In this document: one piece after another, positions 1-10,759 of the stretch
Layout: every line of letters starts with the position of its first letter
How positions within the stretch are numbered: the first letter of the stretch is position 1
Assembly: GCA_950295325.1 (NCBI GenBank)
Contig: OX485809.1
Coordinates: 31,994,001-32,054,000 of the forward strand
Direction: 5' to 3'
Source of the DNA: Polytrichum commune
Lineage: Eukaryota; Streptophyta; Polytrichopsida; Polytrichales; Polytrichaceae
Length of the DNA stretch: 60,000 nucleotides
Program-made: the position numbers and the translations under genes
Notes under the pieces: generated by a model
What the model saw: only the letters and a program-made list of their open reading frames with translations
Databases searched by the model: none
What the model was told of the DNA's origin: nothing

Positions 1-2445
1 CTGTTGTTTCAAAAAAAATAGTCCCTCGGTGTCATTGACCTCCATATGATCCTTGGATTGCGGCTCCATTGCCCCCTGACCATTGTTCTCTGCCCTCAGA
101 GGAAGCAATTGGTTATCCATACGTTGTTGAGCAGCAAGACAAATTCCAATTATCCACACAATGCTATTGAGATCCATAGCTTGTCCCAATAGGAAACGTC
201 TCTGACCTTCCTGAAGCCCATGAGCAGCCGTGGTGCCTGTAGAAAAACCCATGGCTAGTTCCCGCTCATCTGCCGTAGGCTCATCATGAGTTTGGGATTT
301 TTAATCCCTAACCATGCCTGGTCCACGAGATTGAAATGCAAAAGATTGTGGATATGTCACAAAAGTAGGTAGTGCACCTCTCGGAATTCCCACCTTGTTA
401 ATTAATGCAAATGGCAAGGTGTCATCCTTGGTAACTGCCAAAGAAATACGATGAGCATCTAAAATGTCATCCACCTTGCGATTCATAAGGCGGGGAATGC
501 GGGCGATCGCCGCTGAAAGCACTTGAGGTGATACTAAATTGGTCCAAAACCAACGAGGCCGATGAGCAAAGGATCCCAAGGATGCAGCATCCAGAAATGT
601 TGGAGTACCCAGAATTTGGTTAATGTACTCACCATCCTTCACCACTTTGTGCCGTGTATCACCCAATAATGGCACATTTTTAAAAATGTACCCTCGCGGA
701 GTTGATTGGTGGGTAAACCACCATTGTGTCAAACGCATCAAATCCGCGAACAAACTAGACCTAGGATCATCCAAACTCTGGTCAGTTCCTGCCCGTGAAT
801 GGCCTTGACAAGGCCATCCTGCAATAATTAAATCCACGTGGCCTAATCTTCTCAAATCCTCATCACTAATCATAGTGACATCTTAAGGAAGTTGACCACA
901 ACATCCAAGAATGGCAGAGGCTGACAATTGTGCGGGGTACCTCAACAACAATTGTTGAATGTGGTGTCGGACGGCTCTGTTGGCTACATATCCATTATCC
1001 ACATGAATATATCGCCTAACTGTAATCCCAGCCTCCAACACTGCCGCCAAACTTGTGCCAATGCCCCCAAAGATTTCTACAAGGACAATACCTTTAGGTG
1101 GTGGTTGCCAACGGATGGGTTGAGCAAAAGAAAATGAGGATGACGTTGGAGGCGTCTCTCCAAGTTCCAAGTCCGCTACAATGTGTCGACAATGGTCGGA
1201 TAACTCCTTAGGGGTACGCCATGGTGGAGGTGGATCCTTGAAATGTCGAGCAGGAATTTGTAAAGTTGGCAAAATTTGTTGTTCTGCTGCATTACAAGCG
1301 TAGTCCAATGTTTCCTCCAACAAAACTGGAGCACAAGGCAAATCCGCAACTGAACCGCTGCAACCAAACATTGCATCTGCAACCATAGTCACAGAAGTAG
1401 TTGCAAATGCTACAAGAATAAATACCTTCCCGCCATCTCCAGAAGACCATCCCGGTCTAATCCATGCCTCTTCAGTCCAATTATCCGAACCAAAGCCAAG
1501 TGGATAAAGAGCTTGCTGACCAACAAGTATATCATAGTTGGTAGCATTAGTAACAACACACTTCATTGACAAATGAGTGTAGGTAGGTCCTGCCCCCACA
1601 TTAAAAATCAAACGTAGACGTGCTTTGGTGTAATCTGTTGCACGTTCAGTGCCCCCTACTGAAGTCACAATTATGAATGGACAAGGATCTAAGTTTGCTG
1701 GCGTCAATCCAAGACTGTCAGCAAGTCCTTTGCCAATCATAACCGGTTGAGCACCGGAATCCATCATAACTCTCAGTGGTGTAACACGAATAGTAGGCAT
1801 ATCCGCGCGTGAAACGACAAACAAAGATTTGTCGTTCATCAGCCGTACAACTCCAGGTTGCAAATTATACCGCTCGCGAGCAGGCCTTGCAGAAATATCT
1901 GCAAGATATGCCGCTCCCGCTGCATAATTCGAAAAGGACGTGTCCACTACTGAAATTGTTATTGGAGAAATATCAGTGTGCTTACCAAAAGTAATGATCG
2001 CCGCATCCGCAAGGCTCGCTCTCAAATTGGCTAAGTCCTCCACCTCCTCAGTCACAGGTACGTCAACAACAGCTTGAGACACTTGAAGGGATGGCAAATC
2101 CGCCTTACCTTCTAACATTCTCCCAGCTAAATGGAAAACTCCAGCAGGCTTGAAATCCGGAGCCATCAACTCTGAACCCGAGAAAATTGGCATATGAAGA
2201 ATTTTATATGCCAATGCCTGCGTAACATCCTTCGAGATGGAATCCCCATCTCTCAAAGGTACAGGGTTTTTAGCCCCAACAACAGTGGTGTCTACCAATC
2301 CAAATGAGAGAGGTAAACGTGATTGACCAACTTGATCCGCTGGTCCGGCTGTGAGCCCAAAATGGTGCCCACATGTGGTGATCAACTCTTCAAAACCAAT
2401 TTTAGTTTGACTTTTATATGTTATGATTATTCACAAAACATAAAA
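1..2445 (-). pseudogene. Retroelement aspartic protease fused to C5-cytosine DNA methyltransferase, broken by two stops
   Basis: One frame is open from about 2445 to the window edge except for TAA at 883-885 and TAA at 301-303. Numbering from position 2385, residue 209 is the Asp of a retropepsin D-S-G-A block (position 1761), with a later N-Y-D-I-L-V-G block like the end of gypsy proteases. From residue 436 (position 1080) comes methyltransferase motif I, VEIFGGIGTSL, then a motif II-like YIHVDN. Past the first stop are motif IV GWPCQGHSRAG with the catalytic Cys (787-819), a motif VI-like block reading FKNVP where the family has E-N-V, and a motif VIII-like HRPRWFWTN. Past the second stop, LGQAMDLNSIVWI resembles motif X. 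The domain order is that of a full C5 methyltransferase, nearer DNMT3/DRM style than DNMT1 by eye. Expected role if intact: processing of Gag-Pol plus methylation of cytosines in DNA. The two stops and the Glu-to-Lys change argue that this copy is dead. Confidence 0.8.
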
Positions 2446-3760
2446 AGAGTGAAGTGTGGTGTGGATTTAAGTTTAGGCATTAGAATGTGTTGTGTAGTTA
2501 TTTCAAGGTTTGATTTCAATAAGAGGATGCCTTGATTATGTGAGTAGGGGGTAAGGTGAAGCAAGGTGAGCTCCGTGGGTTAAATGCCCACTTTTGGATC
2601 CACCTTGGTAGTTTAGGAAGAAGAAAGCTTGGTGGATGGGAATTAGTCCCTACTTTGGAGGAGAAGGTTAAAGGATTGTGATTGGAGGTGCTAATCCTCT
2701 CACCCTATCCTCACCTCTCTCTCCCTCTCTCCCTCTTTGCTACTTAAGGTGTTTTTTCTCTCATTTGCCTCTCTCTCTCCATCAAGCGCTCTCAAGGGAG
2801 CAAGCTCTAAAGAGCTTGAGCCACGTGTGTGGGACATTAGTTTTTAGTGAAGTTAATTAGTCAAGCTCTCTCTCTCAAGGCCTCCCAAGGGAGGGAGCTC
2901 TAGAGTTTAAGTTTGCATGTAGTGATTAGGTGGTAGTTAGTTAAAGTAGTGTGTTAGATTAGCTCATGAATTAGGAGCAAAGAAAGGAAAAGAAAAAAAA
3001 AGAAAAAAAGATTTAAAGAAAAAAAAAATAATCTTTGATCAGTGAATTAGAGGGGTTGTATTAAGGGTAGCTAGTAGCTGGATTTACTATACAATTACTA
3101 GGACTGGGGGAGATTAGCTGCTGGACTAGCTGCGACTGGGTGAGCTTAGTTGCTAGAACCTAGCTGCGACTGGGAGATTAGCTGTGACTGGGAGATTAGC
3201 TGCGACTGGGTGAGCTTAGTTGCTGGAACCCAGCTGCGACTGGGTGAGCTTAGTTGCTGGAACCCAGCTGCGACTAGGTGAGCTTAGTTGCTGGAACCCA
3301 GCTGCGACTGGGTGATTAGCTGTTAATTAGATGGTTGGCATGTTTAGCAAGTTAATGTTAAAGTTGTGTAGAGGGAACCACTAAACCACCCAATAGGGTG
3401 GAGGACCAATCGTAGACTAAAATAGTTCTTAGACAAGTGTTAAGCTTAATAAGGTAGGCAAGGGTTTGGAAGTCTCATGTGATCTAATGTAACATTGACT
3501 ATAGAGTAAAGTGTTTTTCAACACTTGCACCTATCGTTCAAAATAACTCACTTGCATTATTAATGGAGAATGTGAAGGACTTTTGCAATGACAAGAGAGA
3601 CGGGGTGAAGATCAAAAGAGTGAGGGGGATGTCCGTAAGGGCATGTGCGGCTAAAGCCGCGGGTTGGACTCTTGAGAAAGCCAACTCTAGCACAAGCCAA
3701 GAGGCCAACATTAATAAAGTACAATGAGTGAGACAATACATGTTCATTTGGACATGAAAA
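2446..3760. other. Interruption between gag and protease, origin unclear
   Basis: About 1.3 kb with no convincing coding sequence separates gag from the protease-methyltransferase frame. It holds a CT-rich stretch (about 2690-2790), an A-rich stretch (2980-3035) and a 34-bp tandem repeat (3128-3317). It could be a later insertion, a solo LTR of another element or rearranged spacer. I found no target duplication at its edges. A 53-codon plus-strand frame near 3562 (starting MENVKDFCNDKRDGVK) is too short to assign. Confidence 0.45.
3128..3317 (+). repeat. 34-bp tandem repeat with 18-bp short units
   Basis: The 9-mer AGCTGCGAC or a close variant begins at 3128, 3162, 3180, 3198, 3232, 3266 and 3300. 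Four units are 34 bp (agctgcgactgggtgagc... ending in ...ggaaccc or similar) and two are 18-bp shortened forms. Units are nearly identical, so the array is recent. Confidence 0.85.
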
Positions 3761-5395
3761 TTACCTTGCACATGGTTCAATGTTGTAATAGATAAATGTG
3801 ATTCTCAAAGTCATCACCCGGACTAGGACGCTTAAGGGTGGTGGATTTGGCCTCACACCGGCATGGCGAGGATGTGACACCTTGTTGCTACCACCACTTG
3901 TAGAATCCACCACATTCGCCAATGTTTGTGATCGCGTAGAAGCCGCAGCCACCACCTCTCCAGATGCCCCAAACATATACATGTCCGCACCCGAGGTGCC
4001 ACCACCTGCATGCGGCTCAGAATTTTGAGCGAAAGATGCAGAAGATTTGAGCTTTTGCTCAAGCTCTGCCACCTTAGCCTCAAGACTCTCCTCCCTTGGA
4101 GATTTGCCAGTGACATAACTGGCAGGCCGCATCTTAGGATGAAGTTGGAAACAATGATCCACATCGTGATTAGTGCCACCACAATGGTTACATTTCAATT
4201 GTCTCTTCTTAGAATTGTTCCCTGCCTTTACTGATTCTATCTTTTGTTTTAATTTTCCCAAAGGCTGGGTTTTCTTCTTCTTAGGACAATTGGGATCATT
4301 CTTCGAATGACCAGCTTCTCCACAACCCCAACAATGCAAAATCTTTTGCTCCTTAACGGTTTGAGTCTCAGCTAAACTACTAGTAGCTGTGACAATTCTT
4401 CTTGATTTCGTACTTTCTGTCATCCAAGATACCATGTTTGTGGCATCGTGTTGACAGAGAGCCCGATCACATCTCTCAACCACGGCAAACGCTTGTGCAA
4501 GCGTAGCTCTATCTTCGTAGTCGAGAATAATCCGAGGTGATGCCAACTCAAGTAACCGCTTGTCAATCTTAGACAAAAAGATTTTGACAAGCTGACTCTC
4601 AGCAAAAACACTTCTTGACTCAACAGCAAAGCGTGCGAGTCGCGTATACATGGTCCGTGGAGTGTCATCCTTCTCTCGGCGGAAATCCTGAATGCGTTGC
4701 ATCTGGTCTCGCCGAAATCCACCATACTCCACCTCCAAATGTGCGACAAATTCAGCAAGGGAATTAAATGGAGGTGGTGGACCAACAGCCGTCAATGCTG
4801 CCTGTGTAGCACGTGCCATCCGTGAAAGGGTAGCCGTGCTACTGCCAGCCACTATTGGCCCAAGTGCCAGTTCTTTGTCCTTAGACTCCTCCGGCGATTC
4901 CTCCTCCTTTAAGGTGGGTGGAGCTAAGGTAGCAACTGCCCCATCTTTAAGGGCTGAAATAAGCTCAACCCGAGCCTCCCAATACTACTCCACCTCCCGA
5001 AGTTGTCGCTGATGACCCTCTGTCCAGCGTTCATAAGTTTGGAGTGCCTCATACTCCAAATGCTGAGGCAGAAGTTCAAAGGCATACCAATCATTGAAAT
5101 TGGAAGACCTTTGACGTTTCTCCTTAATCCAGGTACGAAACCGGAGTTTCCAATCGGGCAAGGAAATGGCCCCAGCTCGACCTGAAAACCGATCACGCAT
5201 TGAATTGTGGCGATCGTCCTCCATTTCGTCGAACGTGCCGACACTCCAAATCCGAAGCCTACTAGTAGTGTCCAACGCCGAAATAGGCTCAAAAGCCTCG
5301 TTGGTATCTACCTCTGGCTCAAGATTTGTGGTATGCACGTCCTCCAAGTAATCTGGTGATGGAGATCGATAATATCGGCTCCTAGTTTGCACCAT
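3761..5395 (-). pseudogene. Retroelement gag (nucleocapsid) with two CCHC zinc knuckles, one premature stop
   Basis: Starts at ATG 5395 (MVQTRSRYYRSPSPDY) and runs in one frame to 3761, interrupted by a single TAG at 4985-4987. The central part (about 4770-4450) has the helical look of a retrotransposon gag core, with F-x-R-E-K-D-D-T-P-R-T-M-Y. It is followed by a CX2CX4HX6C knuckle (CWGCGEAGHSKNDPNC) and a CX2CX4HX4C knuckle (CNHCGGTNHDVDHC), then a short coiled-coil-like stretch (EAKVAELEQKLKS). Role: packaging of element RNA in virus-like particles. The tail after about 3830 looks like read-through into unrelated sequence. The TAG is most simply a CAG-to-TAG change. Confidence 0.8.
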
Positions 5396-7086
5396 AAAAT
5401 AATCACTTGAGTACCTGCAACTATCTACAAGGTAATGACAACTTGCACCTGTTGCGGGCTATCTAAATGGCAATCCCTTGCCAAATGCCAAGTGTTTATT
5501 TATGCCCCCAGAATTCCAAAATTGTGCAAAGGTTTCGAGATTGGTAATTAAAATTAAAAAATCAGCGTTGAAAATGTTAATTTCCAAGGTGATTATGGAC
5601 TCCAATCAACAAACTAATTGCACCAATGGACTCCTAGGAAGATTTCACACAAATTAGGCTCAAATTTCACTCCAATCAAAGCTAGTATGCCCCCAAATTT
5701 GAACCTCAAAGTTTGTGAGAGTCAAATGCCAAGTTTGAAAGGTGAAAGTAAAAATGTGAAAAATAAAAATAAAAATAAAAATAATTGTTTTTAATTAAAC
5801 AAAACAAAATTTAAAATTAAAATTTAAATTAAATTTAAAATTTTTTAAAAAAGGAAATGAAGGCTTACCTGGCGCCCGCCCGCCCCGGCCCGGCTTAATC
5901 GGAGAGCAGAGCAGGAGCTCCAAGAGCTCCAGAAGCTCCCGGAGGGTCCGGTGAGCTCCGGATCCGTCCGGAGCTCAATAAAAAATTAAAAACAAGTCGG
6001 ATATATATATATATATATATTTGTGTTTGTTTCTAAAAAAAATTAAACTTTGCTTCCACAATTTGCAAGCAAGAGAGATGTGACTTGAGATTCCATTTGG
6101 TCTCAAGATTCACCCACCAACAATTCAAGAAAACACAAAGAGACACCAAAAGAGAAATGTGGAGATTTTTCTCAAAATCTTCTTGAGGGTTGCAAGGAAT
6201 TGCAAACTAAGCTTTCATACACTTGTATCACTCATTTGCTCCCACTATTGGGCCATTCTAGCTCAGAAATACAACCAAAAATGAAAAATAAGCCCATTGT
6301 TGTCAAGTATGAGGGTTTCTCTCTCCAAGCTCAAGAAACTAAGAAGTCTTCTTACAAAGCTCAAGAAACTCTAAAATTCACACACAAGAGTCAAGCTATC
6401 TCTCACTCCACAAAGGGAGAATCCAAGAGTGCAAGTGATGGAGAAAGAATGCAAAGGCTTTACTCATGATCTACTACACCATAGCCATAAGATAGCAACA
6501 ACAAGCTCTCTCTCTCTCAAAACACACTCACAAGACTTGACTTGACAACAATGGCAAGTCAAGATACCTTCCTCTCCACATAACCCCAATCCTATGTGGA
6601 TTTCATCCATGGAGTGGATGAACAACTAACTAGGACTCCCAATGGAGTCCATAATCCATCCAAACACACATGGACTCCTAATGGAGTCCATTTACTCCTA
6701 ATTTGACGTGATTTGGCCCCCAATGTCGCCTCACGTGACACCTCTTATAATTTGCACATTTTGGCATGAGAATGTGTGGAAATGCTCAACCATCAAGTTA
6801 TTCCTATCCAATGGATCACACAATCCTATTGCTCATTTTCCATGTGAATTTGATTGGTTATAGGCCTTCTTGAGGGAAAATATATGGCATTTTATTTTGC
6901 ATCACTTCATAAAAATAAGTAGCAATGCTAGGAGGGTACCCTTTGAGTACCCACAATATTACCTCAACAAGAAGGGAAAAGCTTGCAAAGCAAGGGTGAA
7001 TGAATGGATAAATAATCAAATATAGTAGCTTCAAAAATGTTTCGAAGAGGTTTCCAATACGGGTGTTAGAAGACTTTTCCATAGCT
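5396..7086. other. Retroelement leader/LTR region or flank; no gene seen
   Basis: Lies upstream of the minus-strand gag, where leader and LTR would be expected, but I could not match it to another LTR copy. It holds a short GC-rich island (about 5870-5980, repeated gagctcc) in otherwise AT-rich DNA, followed by an (AT)10 microsatellite. Several short open frames (for example 6200-6469 +) have no recognisable domain. Confidence 0.4.
6001..6020. repeat. (AT)10 microsatellite
   Basis: Twenty uninterrupted alternating A/T bases directly after the GC-rich patch. Confidence 0.95.
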
Positions 7087-7089
7087 TTA

Positions 7090-7122
7090 GGGCCGGTTTA
7101 CACTACGGTGGAGAAGGCCTCC
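7090..7122 (+). repeat. Harbinger left terminal inverted repeat
   Basis: Begins GGGCCGGTTTACACTACGG and matches 10760-10792 in reverse complement with one mismatch. TTA lies directly outside. Confidence 0.93.
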
Positions 7123-7615
7123 GGTCGGTCAAGAATGCTTGGCCAAGACATGATTATATGAGGCAAGTGGTGGATGTGCCGGAGAAGAATTAAAGGCAAT
7201 AAAATATATCTTAAGGAGTCTTGACCGGTTGAAGTCTAAACACCTAGAGGAGAAGTTTAGCGGAGAAGTCCACCGGAGAAGTCCACCGGTGAAGAGAAGT
7301 TCACCTAATGGTGAAGATTTTTTGTGATAAAAAACCATAATTCTCTACATTCACATTGTATCAAAAGATTTCAACAAGAATTGTGTTCATAAGAATTGTG
7401 TAATATAATGTTTAATTTTATTCAAAAGATAATGAAAATTGCCAATTGTCAAGTTTGGCCCATGTAGGAAATAAATGTCTCCTTGGGTGTTGAAGAATGA
7501 AGAGGGGAAAACCCATACACATTGGACAAAACACTACTCTTTGGTATTATTTAAGACATGCTCTCCTCTTAATCATCATCATCAATTTCTCTCTTCTTAT
7601 CTTTGATCTTCAATC

Positions 7616-9043
7616 ATGGATAATCGAAGAAGAGAGATTTTGTGCTCTCTTATGATCTTTATGGTTTTGAAGTATTTTATCGTTTCAACTATGGCGATAC
7701 AAAAAACCATCATGTATCATCATAATGCTTCAATTATGATGATGGCATATTTTTTGTTTGGGAGCAAGGAGAGGGTGGTGTGGAAATTTGACCGGCCAAG
7801 TGGATATGTGTCACAATTTTTTCTTGGATCATATAATGCAAAAATGTTCAAAGATCGTGTACGGGTGAATAAGCCTACTTTTTTTTATTTATGTCATTTG
7901 CTTGGACTCATATTGACCAAGAAAGATACAAAATTAAAACTTTGTATTCCAATAGAGTGTAGAATTTCTTTGACATTGCATCGATTGGCAACCGGTGATA
8001 CTTTGCATACACTTGCCGATTTGTATGGTATTTCAAAGTCAAGTGCTTCAATCATAGTGAGAGAAGTATGTGAGGGTATTAAAAGTGTTTTGAGGCCTTT
8101 GGTTTTTTCTAAACCAACATTGTCAAGAATGAAGCAAATAACTTTAGACTTTGAGAGTTTGCATGAAATTTCATACATTTTAGGGGCAATAGATGGGAGT
8201 CACATTCCAATCATAGCTCCTAGTATAGATCCTGCTTCATATTATTGTAGAAAGGGATTTTATTCGGTTTTACTTCAAGGTGTAGTAGATTCTCAATGCA
8301 AATTTTGGGATTATGATTGTGGGTGGGCCGGTAGTATACATGATTGGGTCCTATTTCAAAAATCAAAAATTGGAAAGAAAACAATGAGTAGAACATTTTT
8401 ACCATATAAGCTTATTGGAAATGCTGCATATCCTATGCGTCCATGGTTCTATACACCATTCAAAGGAGAGAAGACCGGTCTTTCAAGGGAGAAACAACAT
8501 TGGAATTTCATTCAATCAAGCACAAGAATGGCGGTGGAGCGTGCATTTGGAATGTTAAAGGGGAGGAGGATGATTCTACTTAAGAAGATTGACATGCCAC
8601 TACGTAGCATTCCGGGTATGGTAACCGCTTGTCTTCGCCTTCATAATTTATGCCTAATTCATGCTGATGAGTTTGACATGAATTGGGCAAGAAGTGCCGA
8701 AGAAGAGTTGAAGAAAACATCTCTACAAATCTTTGGTGATTTTAGAGATGTGAATTTGTTCCATGTGTTAGAATCCGGCATTAGTGAGATGATGAATATA
8801 CAAAAAGAAGTAATACAAATAGAATTCAATGACATTGACACAAATGAGATGGACATGGCTTTTGAGCTTGAAGAAATTGTTGTTGAAATAAGAGGAGATA
8901 GAGATGAGAGGACAAAAATTATATTGAAAGAAGCAACTGAATTTCACTTGAGGCTAATAGATATCTATTACAAAGAGCAGTTGAAGAGAAAAACTAAGAT
9001 AGTATTTCCAGAAGATGTTAGCATGGAAAATGATGATATCTAG
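7616..9043 (+). CDS. PIF/Harbinger (HARBI1-like) DDE transposase
   Basis: A 475-residue uninterrupted frame from ATG 7616 to TAG 9041-9043, with no intron needed. The N-terminal half has a helix-turn-helix-like region (about 125-150, LHTLADLYGISKSSASIIV). The nuclease core has A-I-D-G-S-H (Asp193), G-S-I-H-D-W (Asp243), a Y-P-M-R-P-W block and V-E-R-A-F-G (Glu308), all landmarks of HARBI1-type DDE_Tnp_4 proteins. Known role: cut and paste of elements with matching ends, acting with the trihelix partner that helps nuclear entry and end binding. Odd point: the usual G-D-A-x-Y-P reads G-N-A-A-Y-P (Asn269), whereas the copy at 37.4 kb keeps Asp, so catalysis may be impaired. The C-terminal 100 residues are acidic and not recognised. 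Confidence 0.88.
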   Translation: MDNRRREILCSLMIFMVLKYFIVSTMAIQKTIMYHHNASIMMMAYFLFGSKERVVWKFDRPSGYVSQFFLGSYNAKMFKDRVRVNKPTFFYLCHLLGLILTKKDTKLKLCIPIECRISLTLHRLATGDTLHTLADLYGISKSSASIIVREVCEGIKSVLRPLVFSKPTLSRMKQITLDFESLHEISYILGAIDGSHIPIIAPSIDPASYYCRKGFYSVLLQGVVDSQCKFWDYDCGWAGSIHDWVLFQKSKIGKKTMSRTFLPYKLIGNAAYPMRPWFYTPFKGEKTGLSREKQHWNFIQSSTRMAVERAFGMLKGRRMILLKKIDMPLRSIPGMVTACLRLHNLCLIHADEFDMNWARSAEEELKKTSLQIFGDFRDVNLFHVLESGISEMMNIQKEVIQIEFNDIDTNEMDMAFELEEIVVEIRGDRDERTKIILKEATEFHLRLIDIYYKEQLKRKTKIVFPEDVSMENDDI

Positions 9044-10390
9044 AGCTTCTCAATAAGGCGATCCATTTGCTGATCCACCTTTTGAAGCAATTCATTAGTT
9101 CTAGCAAAGTGATCTAACATTGCTACACCGTTATCTACCATTTTACCAAAGTAATGCAAAGTTTGGTCCTAAAACTTGTCCTTCTTTGAGGCAGATGATG
9201 GTTCAGATTGATGGGTATTAACCGGTTGTAAAACATCGTCATTAGCATTTGCTGAATTTTCTTGTCCTCCTACACTAGTGTTGTCCATTGTAGTAGCACT
9301 AACGTGTTTCATAACGGAACCGGCCTGATGCCACCAATGATCAATTGAATCATAAAACTTACATTCATACCGGTCATTCCTTGAAATCGAGTTAGCAAGT
9401 TTGTCCTCCTTATATTGCTTGAAAACCATCTTGAATTTCTTTCGACATGCCTCGGCCGTGCGTGAAAATCCTGGAATTGCCACTATTATCCGTGCTTGAA
9501 GTCGAATCCATGTATCAACACCTAATCAATATCAACAATGCCATTAGTACCTTACATGCTCATGTGCACGAAAACATGATAAAATGCCCAAAAAATAAGC
9601 TCTAAGCCTTCAAAATGGCTTTAAAAAAATTACTTCAGCATGTAGAGCTAGAGTGAGAAGTGTATAAATACAATTCCAAGAGGATTGGGACACAAGGAGA
9701 AGGTGGGGATGAATGGCTAGCCCAAGTGGTTTGTATTAAGGGTTGGCATGAGGTCCCCGGGTCGATCCTTTTTGGAGGTATTTTGCCAAAACACCTCCAA
9801 GGCCAATTTCAAACCTCAATGGGGGGGAAAGGGGGGGCCAATATCATGGCCTTTACTCGACCACGAGCGAAGGCAAAGGCATCGAAAGGCATTAGCCTTT
9901 TGCTGAAATCCATAACTTCTTACAAAAAAAATTTGCAAAAAAAATTTAGCAACGTACCTTGTTTTTTTGCATTCTTCTCAAATTTTGTATGCATCTCCCC
10001 ACGCATAGAAATCAATTGCTCAACTTCGCTATCCAACCAATTTTTCTTCTTCTCTCCTTCTCCTTCATCTTCTCCTTCACCTTCTTCACCTTCTACCTTC
10101 ACCTTGGTGGCTCTCCTCTTGGCCGGAGCTTTCTTCTTTGCTATTGGACCTCTCTACTTCCTTGTGGTCTCAATCGGCCGTTCCACAATTTCTACATCAT
10201 TCTCTTCCTCTATCTCTCTTCTTCCTTCAAACTCTTCCCTCAAATTCCTTGCAAGGGGAGAAGGGTGTTGAACATAAGCCCTAAAAGCACTTCCTGGAAA
10301 TTGCCTTGAGGGCTCAAAATAATTCTCACTACCAATGAGGTCATCCTCATCTTGGCTACTACCAAACTGAAATTGTGAGTAACCAGCCAT
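9040..10390 (-). pseudogene. Harbinger trihelix/Myb-SANT-like ORF1, two exons, two premature stops
   Basis: Exon 1 runs 10390 to 9958 and exon 2 from 9521 to 9040. The donor GTACGT and an acceptor after ...GATTAG keep the frame (G split 1+2), giving 305 codons. Exon 1 has an acidic/Lys-rich stretch and the first trihelix part (NWLDSEVEQLISMRGEM). Exon 2 has the rest, with PGFSRTAEACRKKFK and ECKFYDSIDHWWHQ, the pattern of plant Harbinger ORF1 proteins. The C-terminal tail (LLQKVDQQMDRLIEKL) looks helical. In-frame TAG codons at 10154-10156 and 9169-9171 break it. The start is ATG 10390, since only non-ATG codons lie upstream in frame. Its stop overlaps the transposase stop tail to tail in the shared CTAG. 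Confidence 0.85.
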
Positions 10391-10441
10391 TGCAAAAAAA
10401 AATTGCAAAAAAAAAAAATCGCTAAGGAGCTACTACAACAA

Positions 10442-10461
10442 AGAGAGAGAGAGAGAGAGAA
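10442..10461. repeat. (AG)n microsatellite
   Basis: Alternating A/G run just upstream of the Harbinger ORF1 start, in what would be its 5' leader. Confidence 0.9.
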
Positions 10462-10759
10462 GCTTGCCAACACCTTAAGTTTTGAAAAAAACCAGATTTG
10501 AAATCTACGGTCCAGATCTGTTTTTGAAAAATAATTTTTTATTGAGTTGGGCTTCTCCGGAGGAGGAGTTTCTTGTCCGGCCTCAAGAGGCCGGAGAAGC
10601 CCAACTCCAAAAAGTGCCGCCATGTAGGCGGCCATGTCATTTTATCATCCATGAGAAAAGTTCTCCACCATTGCTTTCTTCACCTAGTGTAAACACCCAC
10701 CGGTCAAGAGTTGCATTTTCGACCAATCACAATTGAGAAACGCCCTTTTTTTCATGACT

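Larger units (their letters stand above)
1..5395 (-). mobile_element. LTR-type (probably Ty3/gypsy) retroelement, internal part, degenerate, carrying a DNA methyltransferase
   Basis: Read on the minus strand the order is gag (5395 to 3761), an interrupted stretch (3760 to about 2446), then aspartic protease fused to a C5-cytosine methyltransferase (2445 to the window edge). The gag has a retrotransposon-gag-like core and two CCHC knuckles, and the protease has D-S-G-A; both are retroelement hallmarks. No reverse transcriptase, RNase H or integrase is visible, so they are either left of position 1 or lost. I could not identify LTRs or a primer-binding site in 5396-7086. Assignment to Ty3/gypsy rests on gag style only; the order of the missing pol domains would settle it. 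At least three in-frame nonsense codons make this copy inactive. Confidence 0.8.

Noticed and set aside
3538-3780. 80-codon minus-strand frame between gag and protease
   Set aside because: Hydrophobic and unlike any retroelement protein; ends in the interruption region.
5396-7086. 5' LTR and primer-binding site of the retroelement
   Set aside because: No matching second LTR in the window and no tRNA-complementary site found, so not annotated as such.
9660-10271. 203-codon plus-strand frame inside the Harbinger
   Set aside because: Antisense shadow of the trihelix ORF1 with low-complexity Ser/Phe text.
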